Origin: Fimadaptatus sp050946055
GTDB taxonomy: Bacteria; Bacillota; Clostridia; Christensenellales; Aristaeellaceae
Assembly: GCA_050946055.1 (NCBI GenBank)
Contig: JBMNUB010000003.1
Coordinates: 68,505-132,504 of the forward strand
Length of the DNA stretch: 64,000 bases
Reading direction: 5' to 3'
The position numbers and the translations under genes are program-made. Shown here in pieces: positions 15,819-24,472 of this stretch. Numbering within the stretch: the stretch's first letter is position 1; each line of letters opens with the position of its first letter. The notes beneath the pieces are model-generated. The model ran no database searches, had not been told where the DNA came from, and worked only from the letters and a program-made list of their open reading frames with translations.

Positions 15819-18152
15819 GTGCGCGAGGAACACATAAGCATGAGGGGACTGGCAGAGTTTTCGCTGCTTACGGGCGATCTGTATGCCGAGAGCATGAACG
15901 TTGCGCGCATGCGCGAGGGCGCGCTCAACCACAAGGCGCTGCAGGAGCAGTACGAGGGCGACATGCGCGCCGAAGTGCCTCTGGAGATAAAGCTGCGCAC
16001 CAATACATGCGACCTGACCGTGTCGGGGCGCGCCGACGGCCTTATGCTGGAGGACGGGCGCGTGCTGATAGAGGAGATAAAGTCGGCGCAGGGGCGCGTG
16101 CAGCCGGACAGCTATCCGGTACACTGGGCGCAGGCCAAGGGCTATGCATACATGGCGTGCGTGAAGCATGCGCGGGAGCGGGCGGCGGTAAGGCTGGTGT
16201 ACGTGCATTCGCTGGCGGGCGGCGCGACAACGCGCTTTACCCGCGAATTCACATTGGCCGAGCTGGAGCGCGACTTCGATGCGCTGATAAAGCCATATGC
16301 CGCGTGGCTGGATGCGCAGGTGCGCTTTCAGGACGCGCGCGACGCATCGATAGCCGAAATGAAGTTCCCGTTCGGCGGATATCGCGCCGGGCAGCGGCGA
16401 ATGGCGGTGCGCTCATACCGAGCGCTGCGCGATGGATACGGCTTGCTGGTGCAGGCGCCCACTGGCACGGGCAAGACCGCGGGCGCGCTGTTCCCGACGC
16501 TCAAGGCGCTGGGCGACGGCCATGTCAGCAAAGTCATGTACCTTACGGCGCGGCGCACCACAAGGCGCGCGGCATGGGACTGCCTGAAGCTGCTAAAGCA
16601 GCGCGGGCTGAGGGCGCGCGTGTGCGTGCTGAATGCCAAGGAGCAGATATGCCCTACGCCGGGAGTGCGCTGCACGCCGCAGACCTGCCCGTACTGCGAG
16701 GGTTACTTTGACAAGCGGCGCGGCGCGCTGGAAGATGCCATGGACATGACGGACTACGACTTCGACAGCATACGCGCGCTGGCGGAGAAGCATGGCGTGT
16801 GTCCATTTGAGCTATCGCTGGAGCTGTGCGAGACTGCCGATGTGATAATCTGCGATTACAACTACGTGTTCGATCCCAATGTGTATCTCAGGCGGTTCTT
16901 CACTACCAAGTCGTCGTTTGCGCTGCTTATAGACGAGGCGCACAATCTGGAGTCGCGCGCGCGGGATATGCTGTCGTGCGGTATACGCTTTGACGATTAC
17001 GTGGCGCTGTATCGGCACATAAGCGCGCAGCTGGGGCGGGAGAGCGCCGAGTGCGCGGAACTCATCAAGTTCATGACGAAATGGCGCGCGTTCGGCGTGG
17101 GACGCGAGCAGCCGGGCTTTGACAAGGAAAAGCCCGACGCGCTGATACGCGCCTGCGAGGAGTTCACCGACGCGACATCGCCGTCGCTCAGCGCGGCGGC
17201 GGACTGCGCGGGCGAGTGGGCGGAGCGCTGGTTTGACCTGATGTCGTTTGCGCGCGTGGGCGCGATGTATGCGCAGGAGAACTATGCCACGCTGTATGAG
17301 CCGCGCGGCGCAAACGCCGTGGACGTGGCGCAGCTGTGCGTGGACGCGACCGCGCACATACGCAAGTGCCTGGACAAGGCGCGCGCGTCGGTGCTGTTCT
17401 CAGCCACGCTCACGCCGATCAAGTACTACTTTTCGGCGCTGGGGCTGGATGAGGACAGGGGCGACGCCATGCTGGAGCTGCCCTCGCCGTTTTTGAGCGA
17501 GAACTTTCTCATACGGCGCATGCCAATATCCACGCGCTATTCCCAGCGCGGCGAGTCGCTTGCGCCCATAGCGCAAGCACTGGGCGCGATGGCGCGCGCA
17601 CACACGGGCAACTACATAGCCTGCTTCCCGTCATACGAGTACCTGCGCGCGGCATCGGAGGCGTTTGGGCGCATATGTCCAGACATAGACATGATACGCC
17701 AGCACCCTTCGATGAGCGACCGCCAGCGCGATGCCTTCCTCGCCCGCTTTAAGCCCGCGCCAGCGAAATCGATGGTGGCATTCATAGCCATGGGCGGCGT
17801 GTTCTCCGAGGGCATAGACCTGCCCGGAGACAGGCTGTCGGGCGCGGCCATAGTGGGCGTGGGCATGCCGCAGCTGTGTGCCGAGCGCGAGGCGCTGCGC
17901 GCTCATTTCGATAGCAAGCTGGGCGAGGGATTCAACTATGCATATGTGTATCCGGGCATATGCAAGGTGCTTCAGGCGGCGGGGCGCGTGATACGCACCG
18001 AGGAAGACGTGGGCGTGGCGCTGCTGATGGATGACCGCTTCTTCCGCGAGCCTTATAGCGAGCTGTTCCCGCGCCACTGGAACGTGGGCGATGCGCTGCC
18101 GGGCGAGCTGGATGAGCTGTTCCGGCGCTTCTGGCGCGGCGAGAGCTGCTAG
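15819..18152 (+). CDS. XPD/DinG-type iron-sulfur helicase with N-terminal PD-(D/E)XK nuclease-like domain
   Basis: 777 residues. The first ~180 look like a PD-(D/E)XK nuclease (GRADG Asp, then VLIEEIKS supplying E-x-K). The rest is an SF2 helicase: Walker A APTGTGKT, four cysteines in a CPTPGVRC…TCPYC block for a 4Fe-4S cluster, DEAH in LLIDEAHNL, and C-terminal motifs AFIAMGGVFSEGIDL and QAAGRVIRTEEDVG (motif VI). XPD/DinG helicases unwind 5'-3' and serve DNA repair or R-loop removal. GTG 15819 is preferred because GTG 15810 overlaps the purine-rich ribosome-binding site; an ATG at 15840 is another option. No LexA box is seen in its promoter. Confidence 0.88.
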   Translation: MREEHISMRGLAEFSLLTGDLYAESMNVARMREGALNHKALQEQYEGDMRAEVPLEIKLRTNTCDLTVSGRADGLMLEDGRVLIEEIKSAQGRVQPDSYPVHWAQAKGYAYMACVKHARERAAVRLVYVHSLAGGATTRFTREFTLAELERDFDALIKPYAAWLDAQVRFQDARDASIAEMKFPFGGYRAGQRRMAVRSYRALRDGYGLLVQAPTGTGKTAGALFPTLKALGDGHVSKVMYLTARRTTRRAAWDCLKLLKQRGLRARVCVLNAKEQICPTPGVRCTPQTCPYCEGYFDKRRGALEDAMDMTDYDFDSIRALAEKHGVCPFELSLELCETADVIICDYNYVFDPNVYLRRFFTTKSSFALLIDEAHNLESRARDMLSCGIRFDDYVALYRHISAQLGRESAECAELIKFMTKWRAFGVGREQPGFDKEKPDALIRACEEFTDATSPSLSAAADCAGEWAERWFDLMSFARVGAMYAQENYATLYEPRGANAVDVAQLCVDATAHIRKCLDKARASVLFSATLTPIKYYFSALGLDEDRGDAMLELPSPFLSENFLIRRMPISTRYSQRGESLAPIAQALGAMARAHTGNYIACFPSYEYLRAASEAFGRICPDIDMIRQHPSMSDRQRDAFLARFKPAPAKSMVAFIAMGGVFSEGIDLPGDRLSGAAIVGVGMPQLCAEREALRAHFDSKLGEGFNYAYVYPGICKVLQAAGRVIRTEEDVGVALLMDDRFFREPYSELFPRHWNVGDALPGELDELFRRFWRGESC

Positions 18153-18382
18153 GCGAACGCGGCAAGCGGCGTGACACAGGCGCTTTAGGCGCAACAACGG
18201 CTTGTGCGCGGCCCGGTTGAATGGGGGCTAGGCGCGGCGAGAGCTGCACAGGGTGGTGCGGCCGGGCGCGGAAAATGGCGGCGCTTGCCGCGCGATGGGC
18301 AAGGCAGGCTGCTGCGAACAGGGGCCGGGTCTGGGCGTTAGCGCAGCCGGCGGATTCAGCGCGCTATTTTGGGCGGCGCATA

Positions 18383-18411
18383 TTGACGCGGCGCACATGA
18401 ATGATTATACT
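18383..18411 (+). promoter_or_regulatory. Promoter of cimA
   Basis: TTGACG at 18383-18388, TATACT at 18406-18411, 17-base spacer. The rest of the 300-base gap before cimA (18153-18382) shows no gene, T-box or leader peptide. Confidence 0.8.
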
Positions 18412-18453
18412 ATTATTAGATGAAAATATCATGCGGTGAGGCGGGGGTGTGCC

Positions 18454-20034
18454 ATGCGACACATCGAGATATTTGACACTACGCTGCGCGATGGCGCGCA
18501 GGCCGAGGGAGTGGTGTTCTCGCGCGAGGACAAGCTCAAGGTGCTGCGCAAACTGGATGGGCTGGGCGTGGACTTCATAGAGGCTGGCAACCCTGCGTCC
18601 AATCCCAAGGACATGGAGTTCATAAAGTACGTCTGCGCGCGCATGAAGCTGGAGCACGCGCGCGTGGCGGCGTTCGGCGCGACCTGCCGCGTGGGTCAGA
18701 GGGCATGCGACTCGTCGGGGCTGCGCGCGATACTGGATTCGGGCGCGAAGCTGGCTTCGATATTCGGCAAGAGTTCGGCCTTCCACGTGCGCGAGGTGCT
18801 GCGCACGGACGGGGCCGAGAATCTGCGCATGATACGCGATTCGGTGGAGCTGCTGGTGCAGCATGGCATAGAGGTGTTCTTCGATGCGGAGCAGTTCTTC
18901 GACGGATATGCCGAGGATGCGGAGTATGCGCTGGACACGCTGCGCGCGGCCAAGGAGGGCGGCGCATCGCGACTGGTGCTGTGCGACACCAATGGCGCGA
19001 CACTGCCCGATGAAATCGCCCGCGTGACCGGGACAGTGATAGCGCAGATGGGCGACATCGTGGGCATACACACGCACGACGACACCGCCATGGCCGTGGC
19101 GGGCGCAATGGCCGCCGTGCGCGCCGGTGCGATACAGGTGCAAGGCACTATAAACGGCTATGGCGAGCGCTGCGGCAACGCCAATCTGTGCGCGCTCGTT
19201 CCCAACCTGATTGCCAAGCTGGGCTGTGAGCCGGGCGCGTTCCGCATGGATCAGCTTACAGGCACGGCGCGCTTCGTATCTGAGGTGGCGAACATGGCGC
19301 TGCCGCGCTCCATGCCCTATGTAGGGCGCTCTGCGTTTGCGCACAAGGCCGGCATGCATCAGGACGCGGTCAATAAGAACCCGCGCACATATGAGCATAT
19401 AGCGCCGGAACTGGTGGGCAATGTGCGCCGAGAGCTGGTGAGCGAGGTGGCGGGGCGCTCGGGGCTGATGAACCAGATGGAGCGCGTAGCGCCGCACATA
19501 GACCTGGGCAGCGAGCAGGCGCGCGACATTGTGACGCGACTCAAGGAGCGCGAGTGGCTGGGGTATTCGTATGAGGCGGCGGAAGGTTCGCTGGAGCTGC
19601 TGGTGCTGGAGTCGCTGGGGCGGCATGTGAGCTTCTTTGATTTGAAGGACTTTCAGGTGATAACGCACCGCCAGTACGACGAGCGCAGCGCCATGGCCAT
19701 GGTCAAGGTGGCCGTGGACGGGCGCGAGGAGGTCACGGCATCCGAGGGCGACGGCCCGGTGAACGCGCTGGATCTGGCGCTGCGCAAGGCGCTTCAGGTG
19801 TTCTATCCCAGCCTGAACAAGATGTACCTCAAGGACTTCAAGGTGCGCGTACTAGATAACGGCGGCACTGCGTCCACTGTGCGCGTGCATATAGAGTGTT
19901 CTGACGGCGCGCACACATGGGCGACCGTGGGCGTTTCTTCTAATATAATAGAAGCATGTCTGCATGCGCTGGGCGAGGCGATAACGTATATGCTGCTCAA
20001 GGAAGTGGACGGCTGGGACAAGGGCCGCCGCTGA
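18454..20034 (+). CDS. cimA: (R)-citramalate synthase
   Basis: 526 residues. Condenses pyruvate and acetyl-CoA to citramalate, the threonine-independent entry to isoleucine. Shows the DRE-TIM barrel start FDTTLRDGAQAEG, the metal site HTHDD, NGYGERCGNANL, the catalytic-region AFAHKAGMHQDAV, and a LeuA-type allosteric domain after about residue 390 (VDGREEVTASEGDGPVNALD). The GAQAEG form and overall length separate it from leuA, which is present at 47.4 kb. The ATG at 18454 has GAGGCGGGGG upstream; the earlier GTG at 18436 overlaps that purine run. Confidence 0.93.
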   Translation: MRHIEIFDTTLRDGAQAEGVVFSREDKLKVLRKLDGLGVDFIEAGNPASNPKDMEFIKYVCARMKLEHARVAAFGATCRVGQRACDSSGLRAILDSGAKLASIFGKSSAFHVREVLRTDGAENLRMIRDSVELLVQHGIEVFFDAEQFFDGYAEDAEYALDTLRAAKEGGASRLVLCDTNGATLPDEIARVTGTVIAQMGDIVGIHTHDDTAMAVAGAMAAVRAGAIQVQGTINGYGERCGNANLCALVPNLIAKLGCEPGAFRMDQLTGTARFVSEVANMALPRSMPYVGRSAFAHKAGMHQDAVNKNPRTYEHIAPELVGNVRRELVSEVAGRSGLMNQMERVAPHIDLGSEQARDIVTRLKEREWLGYSYEAAEGSLELLVLESLGRHVSFFDLKDFQVITHRQYDERSAMAMVKVAVDGREEVTASEGDGPVNALDLALRKALQVFYPSLNKMYLKDFKVRVLDNGGTASTVRVHIECSDGAHTWATVGVSSNIIEACLHALGEAITYMLLKEVDGWDKGRR

Positions 20035-20196
20035 CGCAGGCCGGATGCGGCATGGCACTGCCGGAGACTATCGCGCCTGCTAGCAAAAATGGCGGCTTAT
20101 GCCGCAATGCATGCGCTTATATACGGGCAAAGCGGGCGTCAAAGCGGAGACATGTGCGCTTTTAAAGGGCTTAAAATACTTAAAAGAGGTGTATAA

Positions 20197-21663
20197 ATGC
20201 AATATCCCGATTTTATGGCAGGCTATATCGACAGGCTCGCGGCCACGCCTCCGGGCGGCGGCTGGGAAGGATTCCTGTGTAATGTATACCCATGGATTAT
20301 AACCGTCCTGATGGCGGGCATAATGGCGTGGTATCTGATGCGCTATTGCTATGAGGGCTATACCGGGCGGTATCTGATGGGGCTGCACCGGATGGAGCCA
20401 CGTGAGGAACTGCGCTATCTGCGCTTTGGCAGGCGGCCATTCAGGGCGATACTATGGGTGCTGATCATGTACGTGGCCTCGCGCGCCATATGGCTGATAG
20501 CGCTTGACATATATGTGCGCGCAAACGGCTGGGCGCCCGTGTCGCTTGAGAGCCTGTCGGGATACGTGAACAAGTGGGACGCGGTCAACTATACGCGCAT
20601 AGCCCAGTATGGGTACGGCTTTGAGGATCACGGCATAGAGGGCTATGTCAAGGAGTACACGATAGCCTTCCTGCCCGGCTTCCCGCTTATGATACGGGCG
20701 CTCAACCTCATAGTGGGCGACTATGTGCTTAGCGGGCTGATACTCGCCAACCTCATGACCATAGGTTCGGGACTGCTTTTGTATGTGCTGGTGTCCGACA
20801 TGTACAGCGAGCCTGCCGCGCGCAGGAGCTGCTTTTTCTTCTTCTTTTCGATGGCGGCGGGCGTGTTTTCGGCCACTCATTCGGAGAGCGCGCTGTTCTT
20901 CCTGACGCTGCTGGCGGTGTTCCTGGCGCGGCGCAGGCACTTTATAATGTCGGTGTGCGTGGGCGCATATGCCTGCTTCACGCGGCAGTTCGGCATGTTT
21001 GTGGCGGTGCCTGTGTTCTTTGAGATGCTGCGCAGCATGGAGCGCTATCCCACAGGCAGCGAGATGATAATGCGCGAGCGCGCCGACACCGGCGCTGTGG
21101 GCAGTGCGCCCACGCTGCTTGAGCGCGCCCGGCACAGCGTGCGCCTGCGCCAGGTGTGGCGCTACTTTCTGCTGGCGGCATGTGTGCTGGTGGGCTATGG
21201 CGCATATATGCTGATAAACTACATCGTATACGGATCGCCCACGGCATTCCTGCACTATCAAAAGCTCAACTGGGGCAACGAGATAGCGCCCATATGGGAC
21301 TGCCTGCACATAAACGCTGAATCGCTGTTCAGATACATGCGCGAGGGCAGGGAGTTCGACAGCATCATAGGCATATTCGTGCCTCAGCTGATGCTGGCGC
21401 TGATACTGCCCGCGCTTATGCTGTGCTTTGTGCGGCGCGGCGACGCGGGCGACAACGCATACGCATGGTGCTATGTGGCGCTCACGTTCTCGTCCAGCTG
21501 GCTGATATCGGGCATAAGGTATGTGGCGGCGATGTATCCGCTGTACATAATGCTGGCGCTGCTGTCAAGCAAGCGCGGCTGGCGGTATGTGCTGTATCCG
21601 CTGACGATATTGTCGTTTGTATACTTTAACGTGATGTACAGCGCGCATGGACTTATAGTATAA
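20197..21663 (+). CDS. PIG-V-like mannosyltransferase family membrane protein
   Basis: 488 residues with about 10 hydrophobic segments. The luminal/extracellular loop motif KWDAVNYTRIAQYGY and the following AFLPGFPLMIRALN block match the PIG-V (GT-C) mannosyltransferase family, whose members use polyprenyl-phosphate-mannose donors. The bacterial substrate is unknown; transfer of mannose to a lipid or cell-surface glycan is the family expectation. RBS AGAGGTG precedes the ATG. It stands alone, 160 bases after cimA and 215 bases before mscL. Confidence 0.85.
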   Translation: MQYPDFMAGYIDRLAATPPGGGWEGFLCNVYPWIITVLMAGIMAWYLMRYCYEGYTGRYLMGLHRMEPREELRYLRFGRRPFRAILWVLIMYVASRAIWLIALDIYVRANGWAPVSLESLSGYVNKWDAVNYTRIAQYGYGFEDHGIEGYVKEYTIAFLPGFPLMIRALNLIVGDYVLSGLILANLMTIGSGLLLYVLVSDMYSEPAARRSCFFFFFSMAAGVFSATHSESALFFLTLLAVFLARRRHFIMSVCVGAYACFTRQFGMFVAVPVFFEMLRSMERYPTGSEMIMRERADTGAVGSAPTLLERARHSVRLRQVWRYFLLAACVLVGYGAYMLINYIVYGSPTAFLHYQKLNWGNEIAPIWDCLHINAESLFRYMREGREFDSIIGIFVPQLMLALILPALMLCFVRRGDAGDNAYAWCYVALTFSSSWLISGIRYVAAMYPLYIMLALLSSKRGWRYVLYPLTILSFVYFNVMYSAHGLIV

Positions 21664-21878
21664 TGCATGGACGGCGCGCGGCGGTTCGTGCAGGCTTTCA
21701 GGCGCCTGATGGCGGCTTGCCTAGCCTGCGTGCCGGCGGCGCACATGGGCAAGTGTGAGGCTGGAGCGCTGTCGCCCGGCGAAGAGGGGTTCAAAGCGGG
21801 CCATGCGGGGAGGGCCGCAAGCGCATATCGATGCAGGCTGCGGAGGGCTGACGCGCGCATATATGGGGGGAGAAGATT

Positions 21879-22361
21879 ATGGGCATACGAAAGCTGACAG
21901 ATGAGTTCAAGGCGTTTGCGTTCAAGGGCAATGTGATAGACATGGCTGTGGGCGTAATGATAGGCGGCGCGTTCGGTAAGATAACCACGTCGCTGGTCAA
22001 CGACATATTCATGCCGCTGCTCAGCCTTGTTATGGGCAAGGTAAATGTGGCGGACTGGTTCGTGGCGCTGGACGGCAACACCTATGCCACGGCTGCTGCC
22101 GCCGCCGAAGCGGGCGCGCCGGTATTCCGCTATGGCGCGTTCCTGTCCACGGTGATAGACTTCTTCCTGATAGCGCTGTGCGTGTTCATATTCGTAAAGC
22201 TGGTGGGCAAGCTGCGCATCAAGAAGCAGGAAGCGCCCAAAGCGCCGCCCGCACCCGTGCGCAAGTGCCAGTACTGCATGAGCGAGGTAGACCCAGCGGC
22301 CACGCGCTGCCCGCACTGCACCAGCATGCTCACGGAGGAGGGCGCGCAGACCGATGCGTGA
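21879..22361 (+). CDS. mscL: Large-conductance mechanosensitive channel MscL with C-terminal zinc ribbon
   Basis: 160 residues, against the usual 120-150. TM1 (AFKGNVIDMAVGVMIGGAFG) and TM2 (FLSTVIDFFLIALCVFIFV) with the conserved loop are typical; it opens under membrane tension to release solutes on osmotic downshock. After residue ~113 a Pro/Ala linker leads to a zinc-ribbon knuckle pair, CQYC and CPHC spaced by 13 residues, which most MscL proteins lack. GGGGGGAG precedes the ATG at 21879. The stop overlaps the next gene. A weak promoter (TGTACA/TATAAT, 21635-21663) overlaps the end of the PIG-V-like gene. Confidence 0.95.
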   Translation: MGIRKLTDEFKAFAFKGNVIDMAVGVMIGGAFGKITTSLVNDIFMPLLSLVMGKVNVADWFVALDGNTYATAAAAAEAGAPVFRYGAFLSTVIDFFLIALCVFIFVKLVGKLRIKKQEAPKAPPAPVRKCQYCMSEVDPAATRCPHCTSMLTEEGAQTDA

Positions 22362-22692
22362 GGCATGGTCGCGCGAGCGCGGCTTTGCGGTGCTGGCCGC
22401 GATATGCGCGCTGCTGGCGGCGGCAGCGGTATGGCGCGCGGCGGACGCGCATGACGGGGGCATTGTCGAGATACCGGACTTCAAGCCGCCCGCGAGTGCA
22501 CTGATAGACATAAACACGGCCAGCGAGCTGATGCTGACCACATTGCCCGGCGTGGGCGAAAAGCTTGCGCGGCGCATATGCGAGGGCAGGCCATACGCGG
22601 CGGTGGACGACCTGCTGAGCGTGGACGGCATAGGCGAAAAGACGCTTGCGGGCATGCGCGACAGAATCTGCGTGGGCGAACCGGGCGCGTGA
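22354..22692 (+). CDS. ComEA-like helix-hairpin-helix protein
   Basis: 112 residues. One N-terminal membrane anchor (about 10-27), then a ComEA-type HhH pair: INTASELMLTTLPGVGEK and SVDGIGEKTLAGM. ComEA binds double-stranded DNA at the surface during natural transformation; this protein lacks the usual SLBB domain between anchor and HhH, so a competence role is only an inference. It overlaps the mscL stop by 8 bases and is probably co-transcribed with it. Confidence 0.85.
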   Translation: MREAWSRERGFAVLAAICALLAAAAVWRAADAHDGGIVEIPDFKPPASALIDINTASELMLTTLPGVGEKLARRICEGRPYAAVDDLLSVDGIGEKTLAGMRDRICVGEPGA

Positions 22693-22752
22693 GACGGAGA
22701 ATGGCAGTGCATCTGGCGCGAATATGGACTTAAGCTGATGGCAATGTCTGGG

Positions 22753-22789
22753 CGCTGATACAGGCTGGGGTCTGTATCAGCGTCTTTTT
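22753..22789 (+). terminator. Terminator of the mscL-HhH operon
   Basis: 11-bp perfect stem CGCTGATACAG / CTGTATCAGCG, 8-base loop, then TCTTTTT. The following 200 bases up to the next promoter contain nothing recognisable. Confidence 0.9.
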
Positions 22790-22997
22790 ATGCGGCAGGA
22801 GAAAAATGGCGTGTGATATTGAGGATTAAGGAGTTGTAAATTGGATACTGCTGGCGTTGCAGATTATGGAGTTACGCATCGGACAGTGCAACTGCAATAA
22901 TGCAAGGGGAATCTCGCGGGCGCGATGCGCATGCGGTATGGCTTGCCGCAAAGTGCGACAGACTTGCCCCCAATCCGAACGATTTTACGTGTTGAGC

Positions 22998-23026
22998 ATG
23001 ACAATGGTGGATAAGTGTGCTATACT
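22998..23026 (+). promoter_or_regulatory. Promoter of the tandem MATE operon
   Basis: ATGACA at 22998-23003 and TATACT at 23021-23026, 17-base spacer, 32 bases before the first MATE ATG. Confidence 0.65.
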
Positions 23027-23057
23027 TTAGCGCGTATGTTTACGGGGGTTTGTGTTT

Positions 23058-24446
23058 ATGCGTAGATTGGGAAACAGGGACTTCTATCGGGAGATGGTCA
23101 GGATAGGCCTGCCCATCGCCATACAGGGGCTGCTCACCAGCTCGCTGTCGTTCATCGACTCGCTGATGATAGGCTCGCTGGGCGAGGCGGCGCTGGCCGC
23201 CGTGGGTGCGGCTGGCCAGTTCGGCGGACTGTTGTTTGGCTTCTACTGGGGGCTGTGCTGCGGCGGAACCATGTTCATAGCGCAGTATCACGGCATAAAG
23301 GACGAGGATGGCATACGCCGCGCATATGGCCTGACTGCGACCTGCATGATGGCGGTGGCGCTGGTGTTTGCGGTGCTGGCCTGCTTCATGCCCGAGTGGA
23401 TAATGAGCATATACGCCAAGGATGAGGCCGTGCGCGAGCTGGGCGTGAGGTATCTGCGCATAGTGGGCGTGGCGTATCTGTTCCAGACCATGTCCATGGC
23501 GCTGTCCAGCGTGCTTAGCTCCACCGAGCGAGTTAAGCTCCCGCTGTTTGCCTCGATAGCCTCGATAGTCACCAATACCGGCCTTAACTTCCTGCTCATA
23601 TACGGCAACTGGGGCGCGCCCAAGCTGGGCGTGGAGGGCGCGGCGATAGCTTCGATAGCCGCTGCCGTGGTCAACCTCGCGGTGCTCATGGCCGTGTGCA
23701 TAAAGCAGCGCAATATCGCCGTCACTCACATAAGCCGCATGTTCCGCTGGTCGGGCGATTTCGTGCGCGATTACTTCGTCAAGTCCTCGCCTCTTGTCAT
23801 AAACGAGACGCTGTACAGTCTGGCCGTGCTGGTGGTCAACATAGTGTATGGCCGTCAGGGCGCAGGCAATATGGCTGCGGTCAGCATATTCCGCACCATA
23901 GAGGGTCTGACATTTGCCTTCTTCCGCGGACTTAGCAGCTCCAGTTCGGTCATGGTGGGCAAGCGCGTGGGCGCGGGCGAGCTGGACGAGGCGGCACAGT
24001 TCTCGCGCTGGTTCGTGGCGCTGTGTCCGATGTTTTCGTTCGTGGTGTGCGCGGGCATAGTGCTGGCGCGCGGGCCGCTTATGAGTCTGTTTGACATATC
24101 GGACGCCGTGCGCAATACGGTCACGCAGATACTGCTTGCCTACATGATACTTGGCCCCATGCGCCACACCAACTACATGCAGGTGGGCATATACCGCGCT
24201 GGCGGCGAATCCCGCATGGGCATGTTCATGGAAGTGGGCGGCATATGGCTGATAACCGTGCCAATGGTGCTGCTGACCGGCTTTGCGCTGGAGGTGCCGT
24301 TCATAATCGTGTTCATATCTTCTATGATAGAGGAAGTCGTAAAGCTCCCGATAGAGCTTAAGTATCTGTTCAGCCTCAAGTGGATAAAGCCTGTGACCGA
24401 ACAGGGTATGGCCGCGAAAGCAGCCATGGAAGCACGCGCGGAATAA
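23058..24446 (+). CDS. MATE-family efflux transporter (first of a tandem pair)
   Basis: 462 residues with about 12 hydrophobic segments. N-terminal REMVRIGLPIAIQGLLTSSL and the conserved CGGTMFIAQYHG and YRAGGESRMGMFMEVGGIW blocks mark the NorM/DinF-like MATE branch. Antiports drugs or metabolites against Na+ or H+ in known members. ATG 23058 is used; the GTG at 23052 lies within the same ribosome-binding region. It shares clear similarity along its whole length with the next gene and ends 26 bases before it, so they are a duplication in one operon, possibly working as a heterodimer (inference; MATEs are usually monomers). Confidence 0.9.
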   Translation: MRRLGNRDFYREMVRIGLPIAIQGLLTSSLSFIDSLMIGSLGEAALAAVGAAGQFGGLLFGFYWGLCCGGTMFIAQYHGIKDEDGIRRAYGLTATCMMAVALVFAVLACFMPEWIMSIYAKDEAVRELGVRYLRIVGVAYLFQTMSMALSSVLSSTERVKLPLFASIASIVTNTGLNFLLIYGNWGAPKLGVEGAAIASIAAAVVNLAVLMAVCIKQRNIAVTHISRMFRWSGDFVRDYFVKSSPLVINETLYSLAVLVVNIVYGRQGAGNMAAVSIFRTIEGLTFAFFRGLSSSSSVMVGKRVGAGELDEAAQFSRWFVALCPMFSFVVCAGIVLARGPLMSLFDISDAVRNTVTQILLAYMILGPMRHTNYMQVGIYRAGGESRMGMFMEVGGIWLITVPMVLLTGFALEVPFIIVFISSMIEEVVKLPIELKYLFSLKWIKPVTEQGMAAKAAMEARAE

Positions 24447-24472
24447 TGCGCGCCGGAAGTGAGGTAACGGAT

